Shown here piece after piece: positions 27,315 through 36,074 of a DNA stretch of 61,184 nucleotides. Under the pieces are notes generated by a model that was not told the DNA's origin, did not search any database, and saw only the letters and a list, made by a program, of their open reading frames with translations. Every line of letters starts with the position of its first letter. Position 1 is the stretch's first letter. Location: NCBI RefSeq assembly GCF_000622245.1, contig NZ_JHXW01000013.1, forward strand, positions 1 through 61,184, written 5' to 3'. This DNA comes from Fusobacterium perfoetens ATCC 29250. GTDB lineage: Bacteria > Fusobacteriota > Fusobacteriia > Fusobacteriales > Fusobacteriaceae. The translations under genes and the position numbers were made by a program.

Positions 27315-27428
27315 ATGAAAGTAAGAACATCAATTAAACCTATTTGTGACAAATGTAAAGTAATCAGAAGACATGGTAAAATAAGAGTTATTTGTGAAAA
27401 TCCAAAACATAAACAAGTTCAAGGATAA
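27315..27428 (+). CDS. rpmJ: Ribosomal protein L36
   Basis: 37 residues, starting [19 protein letters not shown]. The zinc ligands of the C+ form are present: Cys11, Cys14, Cys27 and His near 32. AAAGGAGGT precedes ATG 27315. It lies between infA and rpsM as in most bacteria. Confidence 0.96.
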   Translation: MKVRTSIKPICDKCKVIRRHGKIRVICENPKHKQVQG

Positions 27429-27622
27429 TTAATAAACTTATTTGGAAACTAGATTATTTTACTAACAGGAACAAATTTAGTACTGACATTGGAAGTACTG
27501 TAAAGATATGTGTGGCTGTAGGGCCTTTTCTTAGGTTATTCTAAGGCATATCGAGGAAAGTGTTGGCTAACCACAGATGTTAGCGAATATATAAAAATTT
27601 TTGTGAATAGGAGGAATCAGAT
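27429..27622 (+). ncRNA. Structured leader upstream of rpsM (candidate r-protein autoregulatory RNA)
   Basis: This 194-base interval is richer in G and C than other gaps and has several exact pairings: AGTACT 27479-27484 with 27494-27499; GATATG 27505-27510 with CATATC 27547-27552; CTTAG 27530-27534 with CTAAG 27541-27545; GCTAAC 27566-27571 with GTTAGC 27579-27584. The loop of the last hairpin (CACA, 27572-27575) is complementary to TGTG at 27511-27514, which would form a pseudoknot. In other bacteria S4 represses the rpsM-rpsK-rpsD-rpoA operon by binding a pseudoknotted leader. That this RNA is such a leader is inference. Confidence 0.6.
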
Positions 27623-27979
27623 TTGGCTAGAATCGCTGGAGTAGACATTCCTAGAAATAAGAGAGTAGAAATATCTTTAACTTATATCTATGGAATTGGA
27701 AGAAAAACTTCTCAAGACATTTTAACTCAAGCAGGAGTTAATTTTGACACAAGAGTAAAGGACTTAACTGAAGAAGAATTAAACAAAATTAGAGGTATCA
27801 TTGATGGATTAAAAGTAGAAGGAGACTTAAGAAAAGAAGTTAGACTTTCTATAAAAAGACTTTTAGACATTAGATGCTACAGAGGATTAAGACACAAAAT
27901 GAACTTACCAGTAAGAGGACAAAGATCTAAGACTAATGCTAGAACTAGAAAAGGTCCTAAAAAAATGGTAAAAAAATAA
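27623..27979 (+). CDS. rpsM: Ribosomal protein S13
   Basis: 118 residues, [20 protein letters not shown] start and [22 protein letters not shown] near the end, both diagnostic of S13. The start codon is TTG at 27623, placed 8 bases after AGGAGG at 27609-27614. It opens the alpha-type operon and follows the structured leader, so the weak start codon may matter for regulation. Confidence 0.97.
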   Translation: MARIAGVDIPRNKRVEISLTYIYGIGRKTSQDILTQAGVNFDTRVKDLTEEELNKIRGIIDGLKVEGDLRKEVRLSIKRLLDIRCYRGLRHKMNLPVRGQRSKTNARTRKGPKKMVKK

Positions 27980-28048
27980 GATTAACTTAAAAGTTAATTA
28001 TGTCATATTTTAGATGAAGAGAGAATTAGGAGTAAGGAGGGAGCTCAA

Positions 28049-28435
28049 TTGGCTAAAAAAGTAGCTAAAGTTAAAAAGAAATTAAAAAATATTCCTAGCG
28101 GAGTAGCTCATATACATTCAACATTCAATAACACAATTATTGCTATTACTGACCCAGAAGGAAGAGTAGTAAGTTGGAAATCAGGTGGAACTTCAGGTTT
28201 CAAAGGAACTAAAAAAGGAACTCCATTTGCAGCTCAAATTGCAGCAGAACAAGCAGCTGGAATAGCTATGGAAAATGGAATGAAAAAAGTTGAAGTTAAA
28301 GTAAAAGGACCTGGTTCAGGAAGAGAAGCTTGTGTAAGATCATTACAAGCAGCTGGATTAGAAGTTACAAAAATAACTGATGTAACACCAGTTCCACACA
28401 ATGGATGTAGACCACCAAAAAGAAGAAGAGTGTAG
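28049..28435 (+). CDS. rpsK: Ribosomal protein S11
   Basis: 128 residues with the S11 signatures [29 protein letters not shown] and [13 protein letters not shown] at the C-terminus. It also starts with TTG (28049), preceded by AGGAGGGAG. It sits between rpsM and rpsD. Confidence 0.97.
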   Translation: MAKKVAKVKKKLKNIPSGVAHIHSTFNNTIIAITDPEGRVVSWKSGGTSGFKGTKKGTPFAAQIAAEQAAGIAMENGMKKVEVKVKGPGSGREACVRSLQAAGLEVTKITDVTPVPHNGCRPPKRRRV

Positions 28436-28488
28436 TCACTTAATATTTATTTAAGTATGAGAAAAAAGTAAGGAGGAATATTCGAGAA

Positions 28489-29076
28489 ATGGCAAGAAAT
28501 AGACAGCCTATATTAAAAAAATGTAGAGCACTTGGAATTGAGCCTATGATTTTAGGAGTAAACAAAACTTCAAAAAGAGGGTTCAGACCAAATGCAAATA
28601 AAAAACCTACAGAATATGCAGTACAATTAAGAGAAAAACAAAAAGCTAGATTTATATATAATGTAATGGAAAATCAATTCAGAAAACTTTATGAAGAAGC
28701 AACTAGAAAAGATGGAGTAACAGGTTTAGTTTTAGTTGAATTCTTAGAAAGAAGATTAGAAAACGTTGTTTACAGATTAGGATTTGCAAAAACTAGAAGA
28801 CAAGCTAGACAAATCGTTTCTCACGGACATATCGCTGTAAATAGAAGAAGAGTAAACATTGCTTCTTACAGAGTAAAAGTAGGAGATGTTATATCTGTAA
28901 TCGAAAATTCTAAAAATATAGAAATAATAAAAGAAGCTATCGAAGGAGCTACAGTACCAGCTTGGTTAGAATTAGATAGAGCAGCATTTGCTGGTAAAGT
29001 TCTTCAAAATCCAACAAAAGAAGATTTAGACTTTGATTTAGATGAAGCCTTAATAGTTGAGTTCTATTCTAGATAA
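28489..29076 (+). CDS. rpsD: Ribosomal protein S4
   Basis: 195 residues. The S4 RNA-binding domain RRLENVVYRLGFAKTRRQARQIV is visible, followed by GHIAVNRRRVNI. The N-terminal zinc cluster seen in some S4 proteins is absent (C- form). Besides building the 30S subunit, S4 is the autoregulator of this operon in E. coli and B. subtilis, which makes it the first candidate ligand of the leader at 27429-27622. Confidence 0.97.
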   Translation: MARNRQPILKKCRALGIEPMILGVNKTSKRGFRPNANKKPTEYAVQLREKQKARFIYNVMENQFRKLYEEATRKDGVTGLVLVEFLERRLENVVYRLGFAKTRRQARQIVSHGHIAVNRRRVNIASYRVKVGDVISVIENSKNIEIIKEAIEGATVPAWLELDRAAFAGKVLQNPTKEDLDFDLDEALIVEFYSR

Positions 29077-29102
29077 TAAGCCTTTTAATAGGAGTTGATC
29101 AA

Positions 29103-30080
29103 ATGTTAAAAATTGAAAAACATGCTAGAGGTATAAACATAACAGAAGTAAAAGAGAGTGAATTTAAAGGACAATATATAATTGAACCTTTATATAGAGG
29201 GTATGGAAATACAATTGGAAATGCTCTAAGAAGAGTTTTACTTTCTTCTATACCTGGTGCAGCAATAAAAGGTGTCAAAATTGAGGGTGTTTCTAGCGAA
29301 TTTTCAGTTATGGAAGGGGTAAAAGAACCTGTTACAGATATTATCCTTAACATAAAAGAAATAGTAGTTAAAACAGAATCTGTTGGAGAGAGAAAAATGA
29401 CTCTTTCTGTTAAAGGGCCAAAAATAGTTACAGCAGCTGATATTATTCCTGATATTGGACTAGAAATAGTTAATCCTGATCAAGTTATCTGTACAATAAC
29501 TACAGATAGAGAAGTTGAAATGGAATTTTTAGTAGATGTTGGAGAAGGATTTATAGTATCAGAAGATATAGATAAAAAAGATTGGCCAATTGGATATATA
29601 GCAGTAGATGCTATATATACACCAATTAGAAAAGTATCTTACTCTGTTGAAGCAACTATGGTTGGAAGAATGACAGACTTTGACAAATTAATAATTAATA
29701 TAGAAACAGATGGAAGTGTTGCTATAAGAGATACTGTTTCTTATGCAGTTGAACTTCTAAAACTATATTTAAATCCTTTCTTAGATTTAGGAAATAGAAT
29801 GGAATATTTAAGAGATGAATCTGAAGAAGAGGAAGAAGAAGTAGAAAAACAAGAAAAAGATGGAAATATTTTAGAAACTAAGATAGAAGAGTTAGACTTA
29901 ACAGTTAGATCATTTAACTGTTTAAAGAAAGCTGGAATAGAAGAAGTTGGACAACTTGCTAGATTAAGTATGAATGACCTTCTAAAAATAAAAAATCTTG
30001 GAAGAAAATCTCTTGACGAAATCCTTGAAAAAATGAAAGAATTAGGATTTGACCTTAATCAGAATGAATATTCTGAATAA
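29103..30080 (+). CDS. rpoA: RNA polymerase alpha subunit
   Basis: 325 residues. The N-terminal dimerisation domain (GNTIGNALRRVLLSSIPGAA) and C-terminal DNA/activator-binding domain (LTVRSFNCLKKAGIEEVGQL, IKNLGRKSLDEI) are intact, joined by a very acidic linker around residues 238-255 (run of Glu). GGAG precedes ATG 29103. Located in the conserved place between rpsD and rplQ. Confidence 0.98.
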   Translation: MLKIEKHARGINITEVKESEFKGQYIIEPLYRGYGNTIGNALRRVLLSSIPGAAIKGVKIEGVSSEFSVMEGVKEPVTDIILNIKEIVVKTESVGERKMTLSVKGPKIVTAADIIPDIGLEIVNPDQVICTITTDREVEMEFLVDVGEGFIVSEDIDKKDWPIGYIAVDAIYTPIRKVSYSVEATMVGRMTDFDKLIINIETDGSVAIRDTVSYAVELLKLYLNPFLDLGNRMEYLRDESEEEEEEVEKQEKDGNILETKIEELDLTVRSFNCLKKAGIEEVGQLARLSMNDLLKIKNLGRKSLDEILEKMKELGFDLNQNEYSE

Positions 30081-30104
30081 TATCGATGAGGAGGAAGCTA
30101 ACTA

Positions 30105-30455
30105 ATGAATCACAATAAATCATATAGAAAGTTAGGAAGAAGAGCTGACCACAGAATGGCTATGCTTAAAAACTTAACAATCTCATTAGTAAAAGAAGAA
30201 AAATTAGAAACTACAGTTACTAGAGCTAAAGAACTTAGAAAATTTGCTGAAAGAATGATAACTTTAGGTAAAAAAGGAACTTTAGCTGACAGAAGAAGAG
30301 CTTTTGCTTTCTTAAGAGATGAAGAAGCAGTAGCAAAATTATTCAATGATTTAGCACCAAAATATGCTGAGAGAAATGGTGGATATACTAGAATAATTAA
30401 AACTTCTGTAAGAAAAGGTGACTCTGCTGAACTAGCTATAATAGCTTTAGTATAA
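30105..30455 (+). CDS. rplQ: Ribosomal protein L17
   Basis: 116 residues with the L17 signature [17 protein letters not shown] and the ending [30 protein letters not shown] precedes the ATG. It is the last gene of the ribosomal block and is followed by a terminator. Confidence 0.97.
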   Translation: MNHNKSYRKLGRRADHRMAMLKNLTISLVKEEKLETTVTRAKELRKFAERMITLGKKGTLADRRRAFAFLRDEEAVAKLFNDLAPKYAERNGGYTRIIKTSVRKGDSAELAIIALV

Positions 30456-30468
30456 TTAAAATAAAATT

Positions 30469-30497
30469 AAGAGACTTTTAGGAGTCTCTTTTTTTTT
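30469..30497 (+). terminator. Terminator after rplQ
   Basis: AAGAGACT (30469-30476) and AGTCTCTT (30483-30490) form a perfect stem, followed by a long T-run. Confidence 0.93.
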
Positions 30498-30546
30498 ATT
30501 TGAAAATATAGTATAATGTAATATAACTTATAAGGAGGTATATTAT

Positions 30547-31119
30547 ATGAATACAAAATTATTTTTAGCAGGATTGACTTTAGCCTCTTCAATAGCTTTT
30601 GGGGCTGGACCTCAATTTTCTATAGCTCCAGGAATACAATTTGGAGCAACAAAATATGATACAATAACAAATTTTAGTTTTAACTTATTAGGAGCAGAAA
30701 ACCAAAATATGTCAGGATTAGATATATCATTAGTTGGATATAGAAAAATTAATGGAAATTTTAGTGGTGTACATTTTCCTATATTTGGATTAGAAGCTTT
30801 TAGAGTTGGTGGAAATATGGAAGGGGTTTCTATATCTTTATGGAATGATATACAAGGAAATTTAAATGGAGGAACTTTAGGAATAGTTAATACTGTTGGA
30901 GGAGACTCTACATTTAACTTTGGTGGAGTAAACTATGTTGAAGGAAGAGCTATGGTACAATTAGGACTTGTAAACTATTCACAATCAGTAGGAGGAATTC
31001 AATTAGGTTTTGTAAATGCTACACAAAATTTAGATGGAATTCAAGTTGGATTTATAAATTATGCTGCTAATGGAATTTTACCAGTTTTACCAATCATAAA
31101 CTTTAAAAAATCTTTTTAA
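30547..31119 (+). CDS. Secreted repeat protein (LA_2272-like surface repeat)
   Basis: 190 residues with a clear signal peptide (LFLAGLTLASSIAFGAG). The mature part has repeated short units with hydrophobic alternation: GLVNYSQSVGGIQLGFVN, TQNLDGIQVGFIN and earlier FSGVHFPIFGLE and MEGVSISLW. I associate such units with the LA_2272 surface-repeat group; the role is unknown. It is probably exported across the inner membrane and may sit at the outer membrane. TATAAT at 30512-30517 and AAGGAGG before ATG 30547 support independent expression. Confidence 0.65.
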   Translation: MNTKLFLAGLTLASSIAFGAGPQFSIAPGIQFGATKYDTITNFSFNLLGAENQNMSGLDISLVGYRKINGNFSGVHFPIFGLEAFRVGGNMEGVSISLWNDIQGNLNGGTLGIVNTVGGDSTFNFGGVNYVEGRAMVQLGLVNYSQSVGGIQLGFVNATQNLDGIQVGFINYAANGILPVLPIINFKKSF

Positions 31120-31231
31120 AATTATAGAATGAAAATAGAAAAGACTGTTATAAATTATTGATTTACTAAAAAAATAATGAAAACAGTCTTTTTGTAAAAA
31201 TAAAATAAAATAACATTTTAATAAAAAAAAC

Positions 31232-31260
31232 TTGCATTTTTTTATAAAAAATGTTATCAT
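31232..31260 (+). promoter_or_regulatory. Promoter of the hydrogenase-rubrerythrin gene
   Basis: TTGCAT (31232-31237) and TATCAT (31255-31260) are 17 bases apart, about 50 bases before the start codon. Confidence 0.65.
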
Positions 31261-31308
31261 ATATTTACAAATATGAAATGATTACAATTTTGAAGTTTAG
31301 GAGGAATC

Positions 31309-33348
31309 ATGGGAAAACACTTATCTACGGACATAAGAGTAGCTATAGAAAAAAATAATTTTTCTATAATGAGAGATGAAGAGAAATGTGTAAAATGTGG
31401 TTTGTGTAAGGAAATTTGTAATAATTATATAGGAGTAAATAATAGATATTCTCTAAAAAATACAAATGATGAAGCTATTTGTATAGATTGTGGGCAATGT
31501 TCAAATGTATGTCCAACTTCTAGTATAACAGAAAAATATGATTATAAAAAATTAAAAGAGATTATAAAAGATAAAGATAATATTGTAATCTTTTCTACAT
31601 CACCAGCTGTAAGAGTTTCTTTAGGAGAGGAATTCAATTTAGAAGAAGGAAGTTTTATTGAAGGAAAGATGGTTTCCTTATTAAGAAAATTAGGAGGAAG
31701 TTATGTCTTAGATACTAACTTTTCTGCTGACTTAACTATAATAGAGGAAGCTAGTGAATTGATTGATAGAATAACAAAGAAAAAAGTATTACCTCAGTTT
31801 ACAAGTTGTTGTCCAGCTTGGATAAAATATGCTGAAATTTTTTATCCTGAAATATTACCTAATATATCTACAGCTAAAAGTCCAATAGGAATGCAAGGAC
31901 CGACTATAAAAACATATTTTGCTAGTAAAATGGGATTAGATCCTAAAAAAATAGTAAATGTGGCAGTAACACCTTGTACTGCTAAGAAATCAGAGATAAA
32001 AAGAGATGAAATGAATGCTTCAGCAAGATATCATAAAATTGATGATATGAGAGATATGGACTTTGTTATTACAACTAGAGAACTAGCTTTGTGGGCTAAA
32101 GAGGAAAATATTGATTTCAATGTTTTAGAGGAAAGTTCATATGATAATTTAATGGGTAAAGCTTCCGGAGCTGGAGTAATATTTGCCAATACAGGTGGAG
32201 TTATGGAAGCAGCCTTAAGAACAGCTTATTATTATATAACTAAAACAAATCCTCCTCAAGAACTTTATAATTTAACAGAAATAAGAGGAATGAAAGGAGT
32301 AAAAGAAGCTTCTTTAAAAATAGGAGATTTAGAATTAAATATAGCTGTTATTTATGGAACTGATAATGCTGGAAAATTTATTGAAAGTTTAGATAAATTA
32401 GATAAGAAATATCATTTTATAGAGGTTATGACTTGTCCAGGTGGATGTATTGGTGGAGGAGGACAACCAAAACCAAAAGATGGAGACATGGATAAAGCTA
32501 GATTAAAGAGAATAGAAAGCATTTATAATAGAGATTCTCAGTTAAAAATTAGAACAAGTCATGAAAATGAGGAAATAATAACTTTATATAAAGAATTTTA
32601 TAAGGAACCGTTAAGTGATATAGCAAAAGAAATGCTACACACTATTTATTTTAATAAAAGTAATCAATTAGGAGGGAAAAAAATGAAAAAATATCGTTGT
32701 ACAATATGTAATTATATTCATGAAGGAGAGTTAACAGAAGACTTTGTATGTCCAATCTGTAAACAACCAGCTTCTGTATTTGAAGAAATAGTAGAGAAAA
32801 AAGAAGAAGGAAAAAATAAATATTCAGGAACTAAAACAGAAAAAAATCTTTTAGAAGCTTTAGCAGGAGAATCAATGGCTAGAAATAAATATACTTTCTT
32901 TGCTAGTGTTGCAAAAGCTGAAGGATATGAGCAAATTCATAATTTATTTATAAAAACTGCTGACAATGAAAGAGAACATTCAAAATTATGGTTTAAAGAA
33001 TTAGGAATGTTAGGAGATACTAGTGAGAACTTATTACATGCAGCTGAAGGAGAAAACTACGAATGGACAGATATGTATGATAAATTTGCTAGAGAAGCTG
33101 ATGAAGAAGGATTCCATGATTTAGCATTAAAATTCAGAGCTGTAGCAAAAATAGAAAAAGCTCATGAAGAAAGATATAGAAAATTATTAAGTAATGTTGA
33201 AATGAAAAAAGTATTTGAGAAATCAGAAGAAACTATGTGGGAATGTATAAACTGTGGTCATTTAGTAATGGGTAAAAAAGCTCCTGAAAGTTGTGAAGTT
33301 TGTGGATATGCGCAAGGATTCTTTGAAGTAAGAAGCGAAAACTATTAA
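31309..33348 (+). CDS. [FeFe]-hydrogenase fused to rubredoxin-rubrerythrin
   Basis: 679 residues in one frame. Residues 27-69 hold two ferredoxin-like 4Fe-4S motifs ([22 protein letters not shown]). Residues about 90-400 are the H-cluster domain with TSCCPAW (L1), TPCTAKK (L2, Thr replacing the usual Met) and [11 protein letters not shown] (L3). Residues 459-500 are a rubredoxin (CTIC...CPIC), about 510-630 a ferritin-like diiron rubrerythrin ([15 protein letters not shown]), and 645-670 a second rubredoxin (CINC...CEVC). The natural reading is hydrogen-dependent peroxide reduction by electron flow from H-cluster to diiron site. An internal AGGAGGG (32670-32676) and ATG 32683 could also yield free rubrerythrin. 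Confidence 0.9.
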   Translation: MGKHLSTDIRVAIEKNNFSIMRDEEKCVKCGLCKEICNNYIGVNNRYSLKNTNDEAICIDCGQCSNVCPTSSITEKYDYKKLKEIIKDKDNIVIFSTSPAVRVSLGEEFNLEEGSFIEGKMVSLLRKLGGSYVLDTNFSADLTIIEEASELIDRITKKKVLPQFTSCCPAWIKYAEIFYPEILPNISTAKSPIGMQGPTIKTYFASKMGLDPKKIVNVAVTPCTAKKSEIKRDEMNASARYHKIDDMRDMDFVITTRELALWAKEENIDFNVLEESSYDNLMGKASGAGVIFANTGGVMEAALRTAYYYITKTNPPQELYNLTEIRGMKGVKEASLKIGDLELNIAVIYGTDNAGKFIESLDKLDKKYHFIEVMTCPGGCIGGGGQPKPKDGDMDKARLKRIESIYNRDSQLKIRTSHENEEIITLYKEFYKEPLSDIAKEMLHTIYFNKSNQLGGKKMKKYRCTICNYIHEGELTEDFVCPICKQPASVFEEIVEKKEEGKNKYSGTKTEKNLLEALAGESMARNKYTFFASVAKAEGYEQIHNLFIKTADNEREHSKLWFKELGMLGDTSENLLHAAEGENYEWTDMYDKFAREADEEGFHDLALKFRAVAKIEKAHEERYRKLLSNVEMKKVFEKSEETMWECINCGHLVMGKKAPESCEVCGYAQGFFEVRSENY

Positions 33349-33357
33349 AAATAAATT

Positions 33358-33387
33358 AGAGGGTATTGAAATTTTTCAATACCCTCT
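33358..33387. terminator. Bidirectional terminator between hydrogenase and MATE genes
   Basis: A 14-base perfect stem (33358-33371 with 33374-33387) lies between two convergent genes, 9 bases after one stop and 12 before the other. Confidence 0.85.
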
Positions 33388-33399
33388 ATTAATTTTATA

Positions 33400-34734
33400 T
33401 TAAAAAACTTTATCTTTAGTTTTAAAGAAATTATAAATATGAAAACTTGAAATAGCTATCCAACCAATACCTGTAGCCCAAGCAACTCCACCAAGTTTTA
33501 AAGAATCTATAAAGAAATATGAAAGAACAACTCTTATTATAATTTGTAATGTAGTTCCTATAAATGGAATATTTAAAATACTAGTTCCTCTAAAATATCC
33601 AACAAAAGCACTTCCATTAAAACATAGAATATAGAAATAAGAAATTATTTTTAAATATTCAACTCCATTATTAACAGTTTCTTCATTTGCATTTTCAAGT
33701 AACATTTTTATAAAAGGGTTAGCTCCTATATACATAAATAAAGCCATTATAATTCCTAAAGAATACATTAAAATAAGACTAATTTTAAATCCATCATAAG
33801 CTCTTTTTTTATTTCCAGCTCCTATATTTTGAGCAATAAAAACAGAAATAGCTTCAGTACCACTTATAGCAAAGGTATTAGCTATTCCTTCTATTCTACT
33901 AGTAGCTGTATAAGCAGCTATACCAAAAGTTCCTAGAGTATTTACAGCTCCTTGAACTAATATTTTACCTATATAAAGACTAGATTGATGTAAGGCCGAA
34001 ATTGAAGAAAAATAAATAGTTTTTTTAAGAAGTTCACTATCATATTTCATATCATTTTTAGAAATAATACATTCAGAGAAATTTTTTCTTAGATAAATAA
34101 AACATAGAAAAGCAGATATTCCTTGAGAAATTACAGTTGCCCAACCAGCTCCAGCTATTCCTAAATTTAAAAATTTTATAAAAATAATATCTAAAAAAAT
34201 ATTACAAATCATAGAAATAATTAAGAAAATAAGAGCATATTTTGTATTTCCCATTGACCTTAATTGTGAAGCAAATAAATTATATAAAAAAGTAACAAAT
34301 AAGCCTATAAATATTACAACTAAATATTGAGTAACATACATAGTTAATTCTTCTGGAGTATTAATGATGTTTAAAATACTAGATAACAATATAATAGAAA
34401 TTATACTTAAACTTATTGTAAATATTAAACCAAATGTTAAAGCCAAAAAAGATTCTTTTCTATAGGAGGCTAAATCTTGTTTTCCATAAAAAGTAGAAAG
34501 TATAATGGATACTCCTGTACAACATCCACCTATTAAGAAAATAAAAAGATTCATAACACTTCCAGCTATTCCTAAGGCAGCAAAGGCATTTTCACCAATA
34601 TATTTTCCTACAATAATTGTATCAACTAGATTATAGAATTGTTGGAAAATATTTCCTATCAAAAGAGGAAGAGCTAAATATATAAGTTGAGATTTTATAT
34701 TTCCTTCTGTTAGTATATAAGTATTTTTTTTCAT
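33400..34734 (-). CDS. MATE family multidrug/toxin exporter
   Basis: 444 residues with about twelve hydrophobic segments in two halves. Motifs typical of the MATE/DinF class are visible: PLLIGNIFQQFYNLVDTIIVG near the N-terminus, NLFASQLRSMGNTKYAL, and IAQNIGAGNKKRA in the second half. It exports cationic or other compounds across the inner membrane by Na+ or H+ antiport; the substrate cannot be inferred. It is transcribed away from the M24 gene; on the minus strand TTAACT (34794-34789) and TATAAT (34771-34766) at 17-base spacing form a possible promoter. AGGAG precedes the ATG. Confidence 0.9.
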   Translation of the reverse strand: MKKNTYILTEGNIKSQLIYLALPLLIGNIFQQFYNLVDTIIVGKYIGENAFAALGIAGSVMNLFIFLIGGCCTGVSIILSTFYGKQDLASYRKESFLALTFGLIFTISLSIISIILLSSILNIINTPEELTMYVTQYLVVIFIGLFVTFLYNLFASQLRSMGNTKYALIFLIISMICNIFLDIIFIKFLNLGIAGAGWATVISQGISAFLCFIYLRKNFSECIISKNDMKYDSELLKKTIYFSSISALHQSSLYIGKILVQGAVNTLGTFGIAAYTATSRIEGIANTFAISGTEAISVFIAQNIGAGNKKRAYDGFKISLILMYSLGIIMALFMYIGANPFIKMLLENANEETVNNGVEYLKIISYFYILCFNGSAFVGYFRGTSILNIPFIGTTLQIIIRVVLSYFFIDSLKLGGVAWATGIGWIAISSFHIYNFFKTKDKVF

Positions 34735-34821
34735 TATAATCTCCTAATAAATAAAATATAATTAAATTATAACATATAAAAAAATAAAAGTTAATATAAA
34801 TAAAAGATAAAGATGAAATAA

Positions 34822-34849
34822 TTGACATCTTTTTAACATATGATATAAT
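34822..34849 (+). promoter_or_regulatory. Promoter of the M24-LysR unit
   Basis: TTGACA (34822-34827) and TATAAT (34844-34849) are 16 bases apart, both consensus hexamers, about 35 bases before the M24 start. Confidence 0.8.
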
Positions 34850-34884
34850 TTATCTATAATAAATTAATAAAGAAAGGGATTGTT

Positions 34885-36072
34885 ATGAGTATATTAATAG
34901 AGTGTATAAAGAAAAGAATAGAAAACTTAACAAAATTTATGAAAGATAAAAATATAAATTTTATTATAATAAATAATCCTGAAAACATATTCTATTATAC
35001 TAATTTTAATCCTATTTTATACAGTAATCCTCCTTTTGTAATAATAAAAGATAACGGAGAATGTATAATACTATTACATTCTATAAGAGAATTTCATGCT
35101 AAAGGAACAAAAGATTTATATGGTAAAATGTTATTTTATGGATTTTGGGGAGAAACAGAAGTTATTGGAAGAACTTTTCAAGAAGCAATACTAAAAATTT
35201 TAGGAATGAAAAAAATAAAACTTGGTATAGAAATGGAAAGCTTTAATTTAAAGACATTCTTTGAATTAAAAGAAAAATTAAATATTGAAAATATTTTTGA
35301 TATTACAGAATTTATAAAATATCAAAGAATGATAAAAGATATTTATGAGATTGCTTGTATAAAAAAAGCTGCTGAATTAAGTGATTTAGGGGTTCAAACA
35401 GTAATAAACTTTCTTGAAAAAGGATATTCAGAAATGGAAGCTTGTACAGAAGCACATTATAAAATGAGAAAAAAATGGCAAGAAAAATATTTTGATTATG
35501 AAATAAGTGGTTTTGGAAGTAAAGAAAATGGACAAATTGATTCTTTAAATGTATGGTGTATGTCAAATGAAAGGATAATATATGGATGTGATTGTCCTAT
35601 AAATTATAAAGTGAAGAGTGGAGATTTGGTTTTGCCTATGGCATGGGCAAGAATAGGTGGATATGCAGCAGAAACAGAAAGAACAATTTTTATTGAAGAA
35701 TTAACAGAAGAAAAAAATAAACTTTATGAAACAGTTTTGGAAGTAAGAGAAAAAGTATTTTCCATGATAAAACCAAATATTATAATTGAAAATTTATATA
35801 TAGAAGCAATAAAAATTTTTAGAGAAAAAGGATTTAATAAATTTTTACCTGGAAGAATAGGACATGGAATTGGTTTATCAACTCATGGATTTCCATCTAT
35901 TACTTTAGGAAATAAGGAAGTATTGAAAGAAAATATGATATTAACTATAGAACCAGGGATAATGATGAAAGAATATGGAATTAGACATTCTGATACAATC
36001 TTAATAACAAAAGAAGGATTTGAGTTTTTAACTAAATTAGAGAGAGGAAAAATAAAAATAAATAAGGAGTAA
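34885..36072 (+). CDS. M24 (creatinase/prolidase-like) protein with altered metal site
   Basis: 395 residues with an N-terminal creatinase-type domain (about 1-150) and a pita-bread M24 domain (about 155-390). Of five canonical metal ligands only the His (GRIGHGIGLSTHG) and one Glu (IEPG) are kept. The first Asp position reads VLPMAWA instead of a DAGA-like motif, the second Asp is Glu (AAETERT), and the last Glu is Ser (GIRHSDT). Creatinase has the same fold and works without metal, so a C-N hydrolase is more likely than a peptidase; the substrate is unknown. LysR follows 2 bases later, and a transporter island lies downstream. Confidence 0.75.
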   Translation: MSILIECIKKRIENLTKFMKDKNINFIIINNPENIFYYTNFNPILYSNPPFVIIKDNGECIILLHSIREFHAKGTKDLYGKMLFYGFWGETEVIGRTFQEAILKILGMKKIKLGIEMESFNLKTFFELKEKLNIENIFDITEFIKYQRMIKDIYEIACIKKAAELSDLGVQTVINFLEKGYSEMEACTEAHYKMRKKWQEKYFDYEISGFGSKENGQIDSLNVWCMSNERIIYGCDCPINYKVKSGDLVLPMAWARIGGYAAETERTIFIEELTEEKNKLYETVLEVREKVFSMIKPNIIIENLYIEAIKIFREKGFNKFLPGRIGHGIGLSTHGFPSITLGNKEVLKENMILTIEPGIMMKEYGIRHSDTILITKEGFEFLTKLERGKIKINKE

Positions 36073-36074
36073 AT

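Noticed and set aside
31309-33348. Two separate genes (hydrogenase and rubrerythrin) joined by a sequencing error
   Set aside because: The frame is open throughout and the junction needs no shift. The alternative of two products remains and is listed as a finding.
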